DNA from: a virus
Reading direction: 5' to 3' (one strand)
DNA: 25,171 bases
IMG/VR virus record: IMGVR_UViG_3300008110_000483
Span: 1-25,171 of that record
The notes beneath the pieces were generated by a model. The model was not told the origin of the DNA. It did no database searches and saw only the letters and a program-made list of their open reading frames with translations. The position numbers and the translations under genes were made by a program. Of this stretch, positions 7,464 through 15,084 are shown in pieces. Position 1 is the first letter of the stretch; the number at the start of each line of letters is the position of its first letter.

Positions 7464-9959
7464 TTATACTTTTCTTTTTAATAAATCTGGTTGGTCCGAA
7501 ACAATATGTGACGGGTTTTGATTTGTTGGTGCTGCTGCTTTACATCCTGTTTTTTTGTTTACCGATATACCAAATCCTGGATCGTGGTGTGGATTCATAT
7601 AGCAAGGTGTACTTACACCATCTGCTATATCATCGGTAACCGAAGTTGCTATTGCATCTTTATTTACGGAAATTTCTTCATTAAAGTTTGAGAATCTGGT
7701 ATAATCCATATCTCTATTATTAATCAATGCAGTTAAGTGCATCATTGTATGATGCAATTGTAATGCTCTTTTAAAGTTTTTAACTCCCTTTGCTCCACCA
7801 CATGCTGCAACACCCGCTTTGGTTAATTTATCTCCCATATTAGTACCGATTGCAGTACCAATAGTCATTGCCTTTTTTGCTTCTTCTGCACTTATTATAC
7901 CTGCTTTAACTGCATAATCTATTAATTTCTTAACTTTACTATCTGCTGTTTTTAAATCACTATCCGATATAGATTGTTGTAAATCTTTATTTTTAGGATA
8001 TGCTAATTGGTATATATCCTGAACTGCTAATAATTCTTTTTTAGTTTTAGAATTTTTATATTCCGTCATCATAATTTTCGGAATACCCGCAGAACCTCCA
8101 CCACCTTTATATTTAACACTCAATCCACCAACATATGTTAATGATACATTATAAAATTGTAAGTTTTTAGCAATTGCCTGCTCTATCGTTTCACCTTTTT
8201 TTGGTGTAATATCTATATCGTCCGGTAATACAATAATATCTGCTGTCTTAAAGTTTTCAGATGATGGGAATAATACTTGTTTTCCTTCTGATAAAAATTG
8301 TAAACCTGCTTTTATTTCCGTAAAGTCTGCTACTGAATCTTTAAAATCAGATGAGTTTGCCATATTCAATAATAATTCATCTAATTTCTTTTTATACGCT
8401 CTTCTTGCGCCCTCATCATTTTGTAAATCATATTTAGAGTTAAACTCTTTTAATTCTTTTAATGATTTAAATATAGCTTTGTTTTCATCGGTTTGTGTTA
8501 AATCATCTTTACCAAACTCCTTTGCATATTTATCTAATTCAGTTTTGAAATTCTTTTCAATTCCTTCTAATAAAGAAGATGAAACTTTTCGTCTACCTTC
8601 TGGTGTTGTTACATCACCAAAGTTTACCATTGTTAATGGTTTACCATCTTTTTCCGCATCCTTTCTAGCATTAACTAAATCGTCTAATCTTCCATTATAT
8701 GCTTTTATTTGATTGACAGTATATTTTGCTTGTTTTGCTGCTTCTTGTTTACTTAATCCTTTTGTAACCAATACTTGTGCTAATTTTTTAGCATCAGGTA
8801 CTTTCAATCTTTTCATTATAACATTACCAACTTTAATATTACCATCCTTTTGTTCAGCTATTTCTAACTTAGCTTCAGGTTGTGTTGGGTTTACACCTTG
8901 TACCATTTTTAATGGAGTAAATACTTTTTTACCAATCGCACCTTCCGATGATTTACCAACATTTAATTTGTTTTTTAAAGCAAATTCTTTAACTGCTTTA
9001 ACCATTGGTAAATTATCAGCTGCTAATTGTATACTTTCATATCCTTGTTGTGGATGTCTTCCGATTGCAGTTCTAGTAAAGTATAATTTAACATCTCCAT
9101 TTTCTGGATTTGTTACAAATTTAGTTGTTTGATTTAATAATTTTCTTTGATTTGCATCTAATTTCGCACCAGAAAATAATACCGCCAATGCTTTCTTCAA
9201 ATCGTTAGCATTTACTTCTGTATATTTGTTTGACCCTTTTTGTGTTTCTAAATAAATAAATCCTTTTTTTGTTTTAACCCCCCTCGATGCTGCTACCCTT
9301 GCTGATTTTTCAGCACATATATCCAACGCTTTACCTGATTCTTTTGCTTTATCTGATAAAGTTGCATCTACCTTATCTCCTTTTTGTTTTGTAGTTGATG
9401 CAAATGCGGATTTAAATGAACTACTATCTCCAACTTTATCGGTTGTTGTAGATGGTTCATCTGTTGGTTTTGCTTTTGTAGTAGGTTTTGGTTCTTCTAC
9501 GCCTTTTTTTGTATTTGTTGGTATAGGTTTTTTAGTTGGTGCAGATTTTGGTTCATTCTCTCTTTCAGGAGCATCTACCATTTCTAAATCATTAGGGTCA
9601 ATTTTATTAGTTCTTAATAACCCCTTTGCTGCTTGTACTGCTGATTTCTTTGCATTATTTGCTTTATAATCATCATCCGTTTCATATCCTAATGCAGTGG
9701 CAACTGTCACCATCTTGCCAAACGCACCACTTACTTTCATTTTTAATACCTTATCTATCTTATCCTCTGCTTCAGGTAAAGTATGTACAATACCTTCTGG
9801 TAATAATTCTATAAATTCCATTAACCCATTTCTATATAAATGAGTTTTTAATTTTTCTAAATGTTCTTCGTTAGTTAAGTCTACTACACCAACTTCTACA
9901 CTTAATTCTACTAAAATTTCTTCTAATAATTCGTTAAGACTTTCGTGTGTTAATTTCAT
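7464..9959 (-). CDS. Large protein of unknown function, candidate internal virion protein
   Basis: I do not recognise a family over most of the 831 residues. The N-terminus MKLTHESLNELLEEILVELS is an amphipathic acidic helix like the leader of phage proteins packaged into capsids. Two (L/I)-x-E-(G/A) sequences follow (LPEG at 53-56, LPEA at 61-64), the cleavage pattern of T4 prohead protease. Residues 128-200 are a Lys/Pro/Thr-rich, probably disordered linker. The middle is Lys-rich and helical. The last 80 or so residues contain several His and Cys (PCYMNPHHDPGFG, KKTGCKAAAP). It overlaps the polymerase gene by 26 bases, so it has no promoter of its own in a gap, although two ATATTTAT copies lie 79-98 bases upstream inside that gene. 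A DNA-metabolism role is an alternative, given its neighbour. Confidence 0.7.
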   Translation of the reverse strand: MKLTHESLNELLEEILVELSVEVGVVDLTNEEHLEKLKTHLYRNGLMEFIELLPEGIVHTLPEAEDKIDKVLKMKVSGAFGKMVTVATALGYETDDDYKANNAKKSAVQAAKGLLRTNKIDPNDLEMVDAPERENEPKSAPTKKPIPTNTKKGVEEPKPTTKAKPTDEPSTTTDKVGDSSSFKSAFASTTKQKGDKVDATLSDKAKESGKALDICAEKSARVAASRGVKTKKGFIYLETQKGSNKYTEVNANDLKKALAVLFSGAKLDANQRKLLNQTTKFVTNPENGDVKLYFTRTAIGRHPQQGYESIQLAADNLPMVKAVKEFALKNKLNVGKSSEGAIGKKVFTPLKMVQGVNPTQPEAKLEIAEQKDGNIKVGNVIMKRLKVPDAKKLAQVLVTKGLSKQEAAKQAKYTVNQIKAYNGRLDDLVNARKDAEKDGKPLTMVNFGDVTTPEGRRKVSSSLLEGIEKNFKTELDKYAKEFGKDDLTQTDENKAIFKSLKELKEFNSKYDLQNDEGARRAYKKKLDELLLNMANSSDFKDSVADFTEIKAGLQFLSEGKQVLFPSSENFKTADIIVLPDDIDITPKKGETIEQAIAKNLQFYNVSLTYVGGLSVKYKGGGGSAGIPKIMMTEYKNSKTKKELLAVQDIYQLAYPKNKDLQQSISDSDLKTADSKVKKLIDYAVKAGIISAEEAKKAMTIGTAIGTNMGDKLTKAGVAACGGAKGVKNFKRALQLHHTMMHLTALINNRDMDYTRFSNFNEEISVNKDAIATSVTDDIADGVSTPCYMNPHHDPGFGISVNKKTGCKAAAPTNQNPSHIVSDQPDLLKRKV

Positions 9960-11304
9960 TTTGCTCTTGATAGTTTTTTCCGATTGTAACTTTTATGGGA
10001 TAATTCCCATCTTTTAAAATACTTTCTATTTCTTTTAATAAATATGTTTCTTCTTTATAAATATCAAAAGTTAAGGCATCATATGTATATAATATAAGTT
10101 TTGTCTTTTTTCCTCTTAATAATTCTACAATTTTTTTAATCTTTTGTACATTTATTTCAGTTTCTAACGCCTGAATATAATAATTGAATGCTTTTGTTTC
10201 GGAAACTGCTTTACCAAACTCAACCACTTTTAGTGGTAATTTAAATATTCTACTTTCTATTAGACCTTTACTATCTATAATTTCTATTAACTTTTCAGTA
10301 AATAATGCAATATCATTGAAGAATGGTATCTCTTTCATATCCGAATCTATTCCACCATATATTTGTTGAAATGTTAAAATTTTCATTTCATCATATGATA
10401 TTCCACTCAAATCAATAGATTGTTTTTGAATCCAATCATATATGTTTGTATCTTCATCAATAGTTGAATAATGTGATGAAAATCTATTTGGATGTTTACG
10501 AAACAATTCAACAAATATATTTGCTAAAATACGAGGATGATATGATACAAAGTCCATATTTAATATCCTACCGTCATCTCCATATCTACTTACAAAATGT
10601 TTACGGATACCTGTGTTCTTATTTAGTGCTGAAAAGTTTGTTCCTCCGAATGTATTAGATGGTCTTAATGTTGATGTTAAAAAATTGTAAGATGAAAATA
10701 CCAACCCATCTACATTTCGTTTTCCTTCTCTTTGCTGAGAAATTTCTTCATCAACATATATTCCATTCTTTTCAATCTCACCAAACATTTTTACATACTC
10801 ACTAAATTCTTTAACACTAACAAATGTTTTCCAATTCGTGCAGTTAGGATATATTGGTAATAGCGGTTTGATTTGCTCTAATTGTTTAGCAATAGGAACG
10901 GAATCGTTTATATTTACAATATCTTTATAATATGGTTTTGGTAATTCGTATTCATCTGCTACTTTACCAAATGAACACATAAATAAAATATCAGCATCAA
11001 TTGAATTATCTATATTGTATAATTGTGAAAACTCTTTATACCAATAAACTATTCTATTTAATCTACCTGTTTGTTTTTCATTTAAAAAATCTAATCCTTC
11101 TATTTTCATACCCAAACAATCGGTATGATTTATATTAACCACATAATATTGAGATGATTGGTTGAAATAAAATACAACAAATGATAATCTGTTCTGTGAA
11201 AAATGTAATTTATTATCTGACCATTGTGGGTATATCACACAATCTTCCGATGCCCATTTCACTTTAAGTGCTTGTAAACTATCTATATCTTCTACATAAA
11301 ACAT
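9934..11304 (-). CDS. Divergent family A DNA polymerase without active 3'-5' exonuclease or 5' nuclease domain
   Basis: Probable DNA polymerase; T4 itself uses a family B enzyme. Of 456 residues the C-terminal 270 are the palm and fingers. STLRPSNTFGGTNFSALNKN (211-230) corresponds to the conserved T-G-R/PNLQN region. Motif A is NMDFVSYHPRIL (Asp251, Arg258). Motif B is MKILTFQQIYGG (Lys308, Phe312, Tyr316). FNYYIQALE (373-381) supplies the conserved Asn and Gln. Motif C is YTYDALTFD (Asp409). Residues 1-190 look like a decayed exonuclease fold without the acidic DxE set. The E. coli Glu710 position is His256, and the Arg754 position is Tyr304. A host-type promoter ends only 4 bases before the ATG. 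It overlaps the next gene by 26 bases. A repair or specialised role is an alternative to replicase. Confidence 0.83.
   Translation of the reverse strand: MFYVEDIDSLQALKVKWASEDCVIYPQWSDNKLHFSQNRLSFVVFYFNQSSQYYVVNINHTDCLGMKIEGLDFLNEKQTGRLNRIVYWYKEFSQLYNIDNSIDADILFMCSFGKVADEYELPKPYYKDIVNINDSVPIAKQLEQIKPLLPIYPNCTNWKTFVSVKEFSEYVKMFGEIEKNGIYVDEEISQQREGKRNVDGLVFSSYNFLTSTLRPSNTFGGTNFSALNKNTGIRKHFVSRYGDDGRILNMDFVSYHPRILANIFVELFRKHPNRFSSHYSTIDEDTNIYDWIQKQSIDLSGISYDEMKILTFQQIYGGIDSDMKEIPFFNDIALFTEKLIEIIDSKGLIESRIFKLPLKVVEFGKAVSETKAFNYYIQALETEINVQKIKKIVELLRGKKTKLILYTYDALTFDIYKEETYLLKEIESILKDGNYPIKVTIGKNYQEQNEINTRKS
10038..10064 (-). promoter_or_regulatory. Two ATATTTAT copies upstream of the 831-aa gene
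   Basis: Exact copies at 10064-10057 and 10045-10038 in gene direction lie inside the end of the polymerase gene, 98 and 79 bases before the 831-aa start. They are the only two of the eight copies found within coding sequence. An internal late promoter is possible; chance in AT-rich DNA is the alternative. Confidence 0.3.
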
Positions 11305-11308
11305 ATAA

Positions 11309-11339
11309 CAAATATAGTATAAATTTGTTACATTACAAA
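11309..11339 (-). promoter_or_regulatory. Bacteroidota-type promoter for the polymerase gene
   Basis: In gene direction TTTG (11339-11336), a 19-base spacer, then TATATTTG (11316-11309). It ends 4 bases before the ATG at 11304, so transcription would start at or next to the start codon, giving a leaderless or almost leaderless message. Confidence 0.72.
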
Positions 11340-11341
11340 AT

Positions 11342-11365
11342 AAAAAAGGGAGTATTTAAACTCCC
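11342..11365 (-). terminator. Intrinsic terminator after the dioxygenase gene
   Basis: In gene direction GGGAGT-TTAAAT-ACTCCC is a perfect six-pair stem followed by six T. It starts 12 bases after the stop codon at 11378 and is followed at once by the polymerase promoter. It closes the tail/dioxygenase block. Confidence 0.85.
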
Positions 11366-11377
11366 TAATCTATTTTT

Positions 11378-12160
11378 TTATTCTCCCCAATGTTGTTTTC
11401 TCAATTCATACATATTAATTGGTTCTCTTTTCATATGCCCACCTTTTGAAAAGTTTGCACCTTTTTTAAGGTATCCACCTAAAAAGTTTCTTCTCATTCT
11501 ATTTGAGTTATTTGCTTCTGAACCATGCACACAATGTGAGTGTAATAATACTACTTGTCCTTTTCTTAAATATCCTTCTACTTTACGGAAATCATGTCCT
11601 TCCGGCATTACACAAGGTTTACCTCTTTCATTTCTCCAAAATGTAGGATTAGTTTTTGTTCTTTCCTCATCTACTTCAATTGGTAAAACTGGCAATCTAT
11701 GTGAACCTTCGTAATTCCATACCGCTCCGTTTTCAGGATCGTGATTATCTAATGCTAATGCAGTATTGATAATTTCATTGTGTCCACATTGTGTATAAAA
11801 TGCGTTTTGATGTTGGTCTCTACCTAATTGTCCTGGTGGTTTAAAATAACACCAACTTTGCATTCCTTCAATCTCGCCTTCCATTAAAAATTCTACCGCT
11901 TCCAATACTTTTGGGTGTGCAAATAATGCTTCTAATTTATCTGATAATTTATGTGGATATGCAAATGGGTCCCACTCTCCCCACTCTTTGCCGTCTTCAG
12001 TCGTAGTTCCAATTCTTTCTTGACGAAGTTTTTCTAACTCATCATTAATTTCATCTACCTGTTCTTCTGTTAATAATTCTAGGACCGTAAATCCTCTGTA
12101 TCTCCAATCAAATGTAATTTGTTGGATTTCTAAATCCGTAAGATGTTTAAAATTTCCCAT
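11378..12160 (-). CDS. Phytanoyl-CoA dioxygenase (PhyH) family protein
   Basis: Fe(II)/2-oxoglutarate oxygenase fold, 260 residues, within family range. The core pattern is clear: DQHQNAFYTQCG (115-126) at the first metal site, NTALALDNHDPENGAVWNYE (132-151) and GSHR (152-155), which match the ALxDxxxENGxLxxxPGSHR block, and GQVVLLHSHCVHGSEANNS (201-219) with distal His212, followed by RMRRN with the likely 2-oxoglutarate arginine. The usual HxD metal pair reads His117-Gln-Asn119, so one acidic ligand is replaced. Substrate is unknown. Phage members of this superfamily have been proposed to modify nucleic acids, proteins or small molecules. It lies after the tail genes, has its own ATATTTAT element and ends in a terminator, so it may be expressed late with them. 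Confidence 0.88.
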   Translation of the reverse strand: MGNFKHLTDLEIQQITFDWRYRGFTVLELLTEEQVDEINDELEKLRQERIGTTTEDGKEWGEWDPFAYPHKLSDKLEALFAHPKVLEAVEFLMEGEIEGMQSWCYFKPPGQLGRDQHQNAFYTQCGHNEIINTALALDNHDPENGAVWNYEGSHRLPVLPIEVDEERTKTNPTFWRNERGKPCVMPEGHDFRKVEGYLRKGQVVLLHSHCVHGSEANNSNRMRRNFLGGYLKKGANFSKGGHMKREPINMYELRKQHWGE

Positions 12161-12173
12161 AACTAATTTATTG

Positions 12174-12191
12174 TTTGTATATATAAATATA
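12174..12191 (-). promoter_or_regulatory. ATATTTATATATACAAA element before the dioxygenase gene
   Basis: The 18-base sequence TATATTTATATATACAAA in gene direction is identical to the one before the 110-aa gene at 21929-21912. The ATATTTAT core is at 12183-12190, 22 bases before the start codon. No Shine-Dalgarno follows. Inferred phage promoter. Confidence 0.5.
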
Positions 12192-12213
12192 TAGAATAAT
12201 TTTTAAAAACCAA

Positions 12214-12621
12214 TTATCCTTTATAAAATTTTGTATAATCTACTAAAAATTTATCCAAATTAGATATATCTTTTTTACCCAATTCAATAGAACGTTTATT
12301 AGCATGTGCAATACCATATTCTTTAACACTACCATCATCGTTAAATGTAGTATTCAATGGTCCCATTATTTTCCATCTAATACGTGTTTTCGCAAATAGT
12401 GGATTGTTCATAAATTTTTTATAAGTTTTAGCATCTACTTCTTCTATTATTCCTGTTTGTTGATTTGCTTTTCTTAAAAAAAATCTATCTAAATATCCTA
12501 TTCTAAAATCTTCTTCAATTGGTGATGGATGATATGTTGCAGATACTATTTTAGCTTCAGTATTAATATATCTCTGAAGTTTTCTATACTTTGCAATAAT
12601 ATCTAAATTTTGTTCTTCCAT
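12214..12621 (-). CDS. Conserved tail-region hypothetical protein, 135 aa
   Basis: No recognised domain. The 135 residues include RFFLRKANQQTGIIEEVDAK (46-65), an RIRWKIMGPLNTTF segment (80-93) and HANKRSIELGKKD, ending with a hydrophobic and basic DKFLVDYTKFYKG. The pattern F-x-R-x-A-N, E-V-D-x-x-T-Y/F-x-x-F and W-x-I-x-G resembles unannotated proteins near the baseplate genes of other T4-like phages, as far as I can recall. It begins with a TAA-T-ATG junction after the 725-aa hub-like gene, the same coupling seen at two earlier junctions, so it belongs to the same translational unit. A minor baseplate component is the likeliest role, by position only. Confidence 0.65.
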   Translation of the reverse strand: MEEQNLDIIAKYRKLQRYINTEAKIVSATYHPSPIEEDFRIGYLDRFFLRKANQQTGIIEEVDAKTYKKFMNNPLFAKTRIRWKIMGPLNTTFNDDGSVKEYGIAHANKRSIELGKKDISNLDKFLVDYTKFYKG

Positions 12622-12622
12622 A

Positions 12623-14800
12623 TTATTTCTTTCTACTAATTCTCCATTTTGCTTTTACTGATGTTTCCCATTTTGATTCATCGACAGTATGTCCTATTTC
12701 TGTTAGTTGAAAATATCCTTTATCGTTTAATCCAAATGGAACACCTGCAACTTGCATTGTATATCCATTTTTTAATCCAGCAAAACCTATACATTTTAAT
12801 TCTATCTCAGCACTACTCAAAACCGATGTACCATCAAACGCAGCCGGTGCGTCTGCTTTTCTACCTGCTATAATATTAGCAATTGCATCTCTATTTTTAA
12901 ATATTGGAAATACGCTTTTTCCGCCATTACCATCTACTTTTTTTTCTTTATCAACCGCAGGTGTATCACCGATTCCTTCATATCCTTCTATTGCCCACTC
13001 TCCCATAGTTCTTATTTTAACTTGTTCGGGTGATGGTGAATTAAACATATTTGCAATCATTGATACTACACCATTAGTAATACTTTCTATAAAACTTGCA
13101 CCTGTTGCATCTTCTACTGCTTCTTTATTTCTTTTATCTTCTTCCTCTTTTTGTCTTTTTTCTTCTGCTGCTACCTCTGCTGCTGTTGGTTGTTTACCAT
13201 TTTTTTGAAAAAGTTCTTTTTCTATTTTTGATAATTTTTTTTGTTGTTCCGCTTTAGCTGCTTCTCTTTTCTTTTGTTCTTGATACTCACTATTTTGAAT
13301 TGCATCTGGTGTCTTTTTTGAAAATAAATTTGCACCCGCAACATCTCCTGTATTTTTTTGTGCTTTATCCGAACCTAATACCGCCTGTGCTGCCATTGCC
13401 TTTGGTAAATCCGTATTTAGTTTTAATTCTAAAATAGAAGTACCTTGTCCTCTTGGGTTTAATTTATAAGGTTGTTGTGCTGCTGAATTTTTTGGTGTTA
13501 AATTCATATCAACTATTGTGTAAATTAACGTACCATCTTGTTTTGTTGTTTCTGTTAATTGTAAATCAAATAAGCCACAACTTGCATAATTTAATTCATC
13601 ACATAATTTTTCTAACCATTGTTGAACATTATCACATGTTTTCAAAGTTTCAGCTACCCATGTTACTTGCATAAAAACATTTGCCAATAAACCAGCTTCA
13701 TATGGTTGGTATATATTCGTAACACCCCCTCCACCAGATTGTACAATTACATTAGGGCTTGGAAAGTTGATATCTTTTCCTGGCTTTTTTATTGTTAAAT
13801 CTTGTATACTTGCTATTGTTGGTGTAATTTTTCTATTCCCCCTATCATCATTTTTATTTGTAAAACCAGGAGCAGTTTTATTTGGAAATATAACATTTTC
13901 ACTAATACTAATCATATGTTTATGTCCTCTAGCTACTACATTTGATATGTCTATGCTAAAATCTACTTTTCCATCTGATAATATTTTCATATTATTTACT
14001 ACGGAATTTACAATTCCATCTAATTTTGAATATGGCTCATCACTATTTCCATATACAAAATCAGGCATCCAAGATGTAGTTACATTTATTGTATTTTTAA
14101 CAAAATATGCCTTTGCCGCAGTTGTTTCTCCTTCATCATCGGTTCCACCATATTTCAAAGCATTTAATACTTTTGACATTCTATCATCAGATGCATCTGA
14201 TGTAAAGGCTCCTGTATTTTGTCCATCTGGTTTTGATAACTTTAATGTACCAGGTAATTCATTTGGTGATGATAAAGTAAATACAACATTTATAGTACCA
14301 TTATTATTATATGTTAATTCAAAATCCGTCATTAGACCAACTAACATTTCATGTTCATATCCTTTTGAAGATACATAATTTCTCCAATTATCAACATTAT
14401 TATATACTTGTGGTGCTGCTGCAAAATCACCTGTGCCACTACCTGCATAACTCCACCCCCATATAACAACTCCCGCATTTCCAATTCTAAAAAAATCATT
14501 GAAAGGACTCATATTGATATGGTCAACTGATGGGAATTGTATTGTTACTTCTGCTTTTCTTAATGTACCATTTGCGCCACCTGCTTTAACTTCCAATCCC
14601 AATATGGAAACCGGATGTCTGTTGCCACTTTGATTATCATATTTAAATGATTGCCATTGTGGACTACCGACAGTAGTTGACCAAGCTGCTCCACTTTTAT
14701 ATGCAATATATGGTTTAGCACCTTTATCCCAAAGTTTATTTCCTAAGAAAAATTTATTGCCAATCTCTGCTGGCATACCTTGTAAAAATGGAAAAGCCAT
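12623..14800 (-). CDS. Baseplate hub-like tail protein, 725 aa
   Basis: Probable central baseplate component below the tail tube. The N-terminal 170 residues are beta-rich, with GNRHPVSILGLEVKAGGANG (59-78), TLRKAEVTIQFPSVDHIN and GNAGVVIWGWSYAG, a pattern recalled from unnamed baseplate proteins of marine T4-like phages. Residues around 500-570 are a Lys/Glu/Ala-rich coiled coil. The last 30 residues (GYFQLTEIGHTVDESKWETS, then VKAKWRISRKK) resemble the end of gpD/gp27-type hub domains, where a V-x-H-x-(I/V)-(D/S) strand precedes W-x-T-x-(V/L). No lysozyme motif is evident, so tail lysozyme activity is not claimed. Starts at a TAA-T-ATG junction with the LysM gene and ends likewise. Hub is the best call; tail spike or fibre adaptor is an alternative. 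Confidence 0.68.
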   Translation of the reverse strand: MAFPFLQGMPAEIGNKFFLGNKLWDKGAKPYIAYKSGAAWSTTVGSPQWQSFKYDNQSGNRHPVSILGLEVKAGGANGTLRKAEVTIQFPSVDHINMSPFNDFFRIGNAGVVIWGWSYAGSGTGDFAAAPQVYNNVDNWRNYVSSKGYEHEMLVGLMTDFELTYNNNGTINVVFTLSSPNELPGTLKLSKPDGQNTGAFTSDASDDRMSKVLNALKYGGTDDEGETTAAKAYFVKNTINVTTSWMPDFVYGNSDEPYSKLDGIVNSVVNNMKILSDGKVDFSIDISNVVARGHKHMISISENVIFPNKTAPGFTNKNDDRGNRKITPTIASIQDLTIKKPGKDINFPSPNVIVQSGGGGVTNIYQPYEAGLLANVFMQVTWVAETLKTCDNVQQWLEKLCDELNYASCGLFDLQLTETTKQDGTLIYTIVDMNLTPKNSAAQQPYKLNPRGQGTSILELKLNTDLPKAMAAQAVLGSDKAQKNTGDVAGANLFSKKTPDAIQNSEYQEQKKREAAKAEQQKKLSKIEKELFQKNGKQPTAAEVAAEEKRQKEEEDKRNKEAVEDATGASFIESITNGVVSMIANMFNSPSPEQVKIRTMGEWAIEGYEGIGDTPAVDKEKKVDGNGGKSVFPIFKNRDAIANIIAGRKADAPAAFDGTSVLSSAEIELKCIGFAGLKNGYTMQVAGVPFGLNDKGYFQLTEIGHTVDESKWETSVKAKWRISRKK

Positions 14801-14801
14801 A

Positions 14802-15083
14802 TTATAATAAATCTTTAATTGTAAACGGATTTGAAGGTATTTTTAATTGAGTACCTTCTTTTAATTTTAAGTCAATTTCCGTAAGATTATTATTGTACGC
14901 TATAATATACCAAAGAGTTTCATCATCATAAAACCTTTTTGCCAATAAATCTAAACGGTCTTCGGCTGTTGTAATAATAACTATATCATTATCAGAATCT
15001 TCAAATCTACTAATAGGTTTAGCTTCATATACATTTTTACCTGTTTTAGATTTCTCTATTATATGTTTAAAATATCTACTCAT
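14802..15083 (-). CDS. LysM-domain baseplate protein (gp53 / tail protein X-like)
   Basis: A small protein (93 residues from ATG at 15083) whose second half is a LysM fold: the stretch from TAEDRLDLLAKRFYDDETLW through YIIAYNNNLTEIDLKLKEGT to QLKIPSN shows the D-x-L-x-x-(I/L)-A-x-(K/R)-x-(Y/F) start, the W-x-(I/L)-I-A-x-x-N centre and the L-x-x-G-x-x-L-x-I-P end. T4 gp53 and P2 gpX are baseplate proteins of this type. I chose ATG 15083 because it gives TAA-T-ATG after the previous stop, the spacing found at the next two junctions. A GTG at 15092 would add three residues and overlap the previous gene. It lies between two large baseplate proteins. No signal peptide, so it is not an exported cell-wall enzyme. 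Confidence 0.85.
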   Translation of the reverse strand: MSRYFKHIIEKSKTGKNVYEAKPISRFEDSDNDIVIITTAEDRLDLLAKRFYDDETLWYIIAYNNNLTEIDLKLKEGTQLKIPSNPFTIKDLL

Positions 15084-15084
15084 A

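Noticed and set aside
12161-12213. Possible hairpin ATAATT...AATTAT after the 135-aa gene
   Set aside because: AT-only six-pair stem with a ten-base loop and no T-tract; not distinguishable from chance in this DNA.
13767-14378. Plus-strand open frame of 203 codons
   Set aside because: It lies wholly inside the 725-aa hub-like gene on the other strand, has a biased Phe/Ser/Pro composition typical of an antisense shadow and no start signals.
12623-14800. Tail lysozyme domain in the hub-like protein
   Set aside because: No lysozyme or peptidase catalytic pattern could be found in the 725 residues; the LysM domain is in the separate preceding gene.
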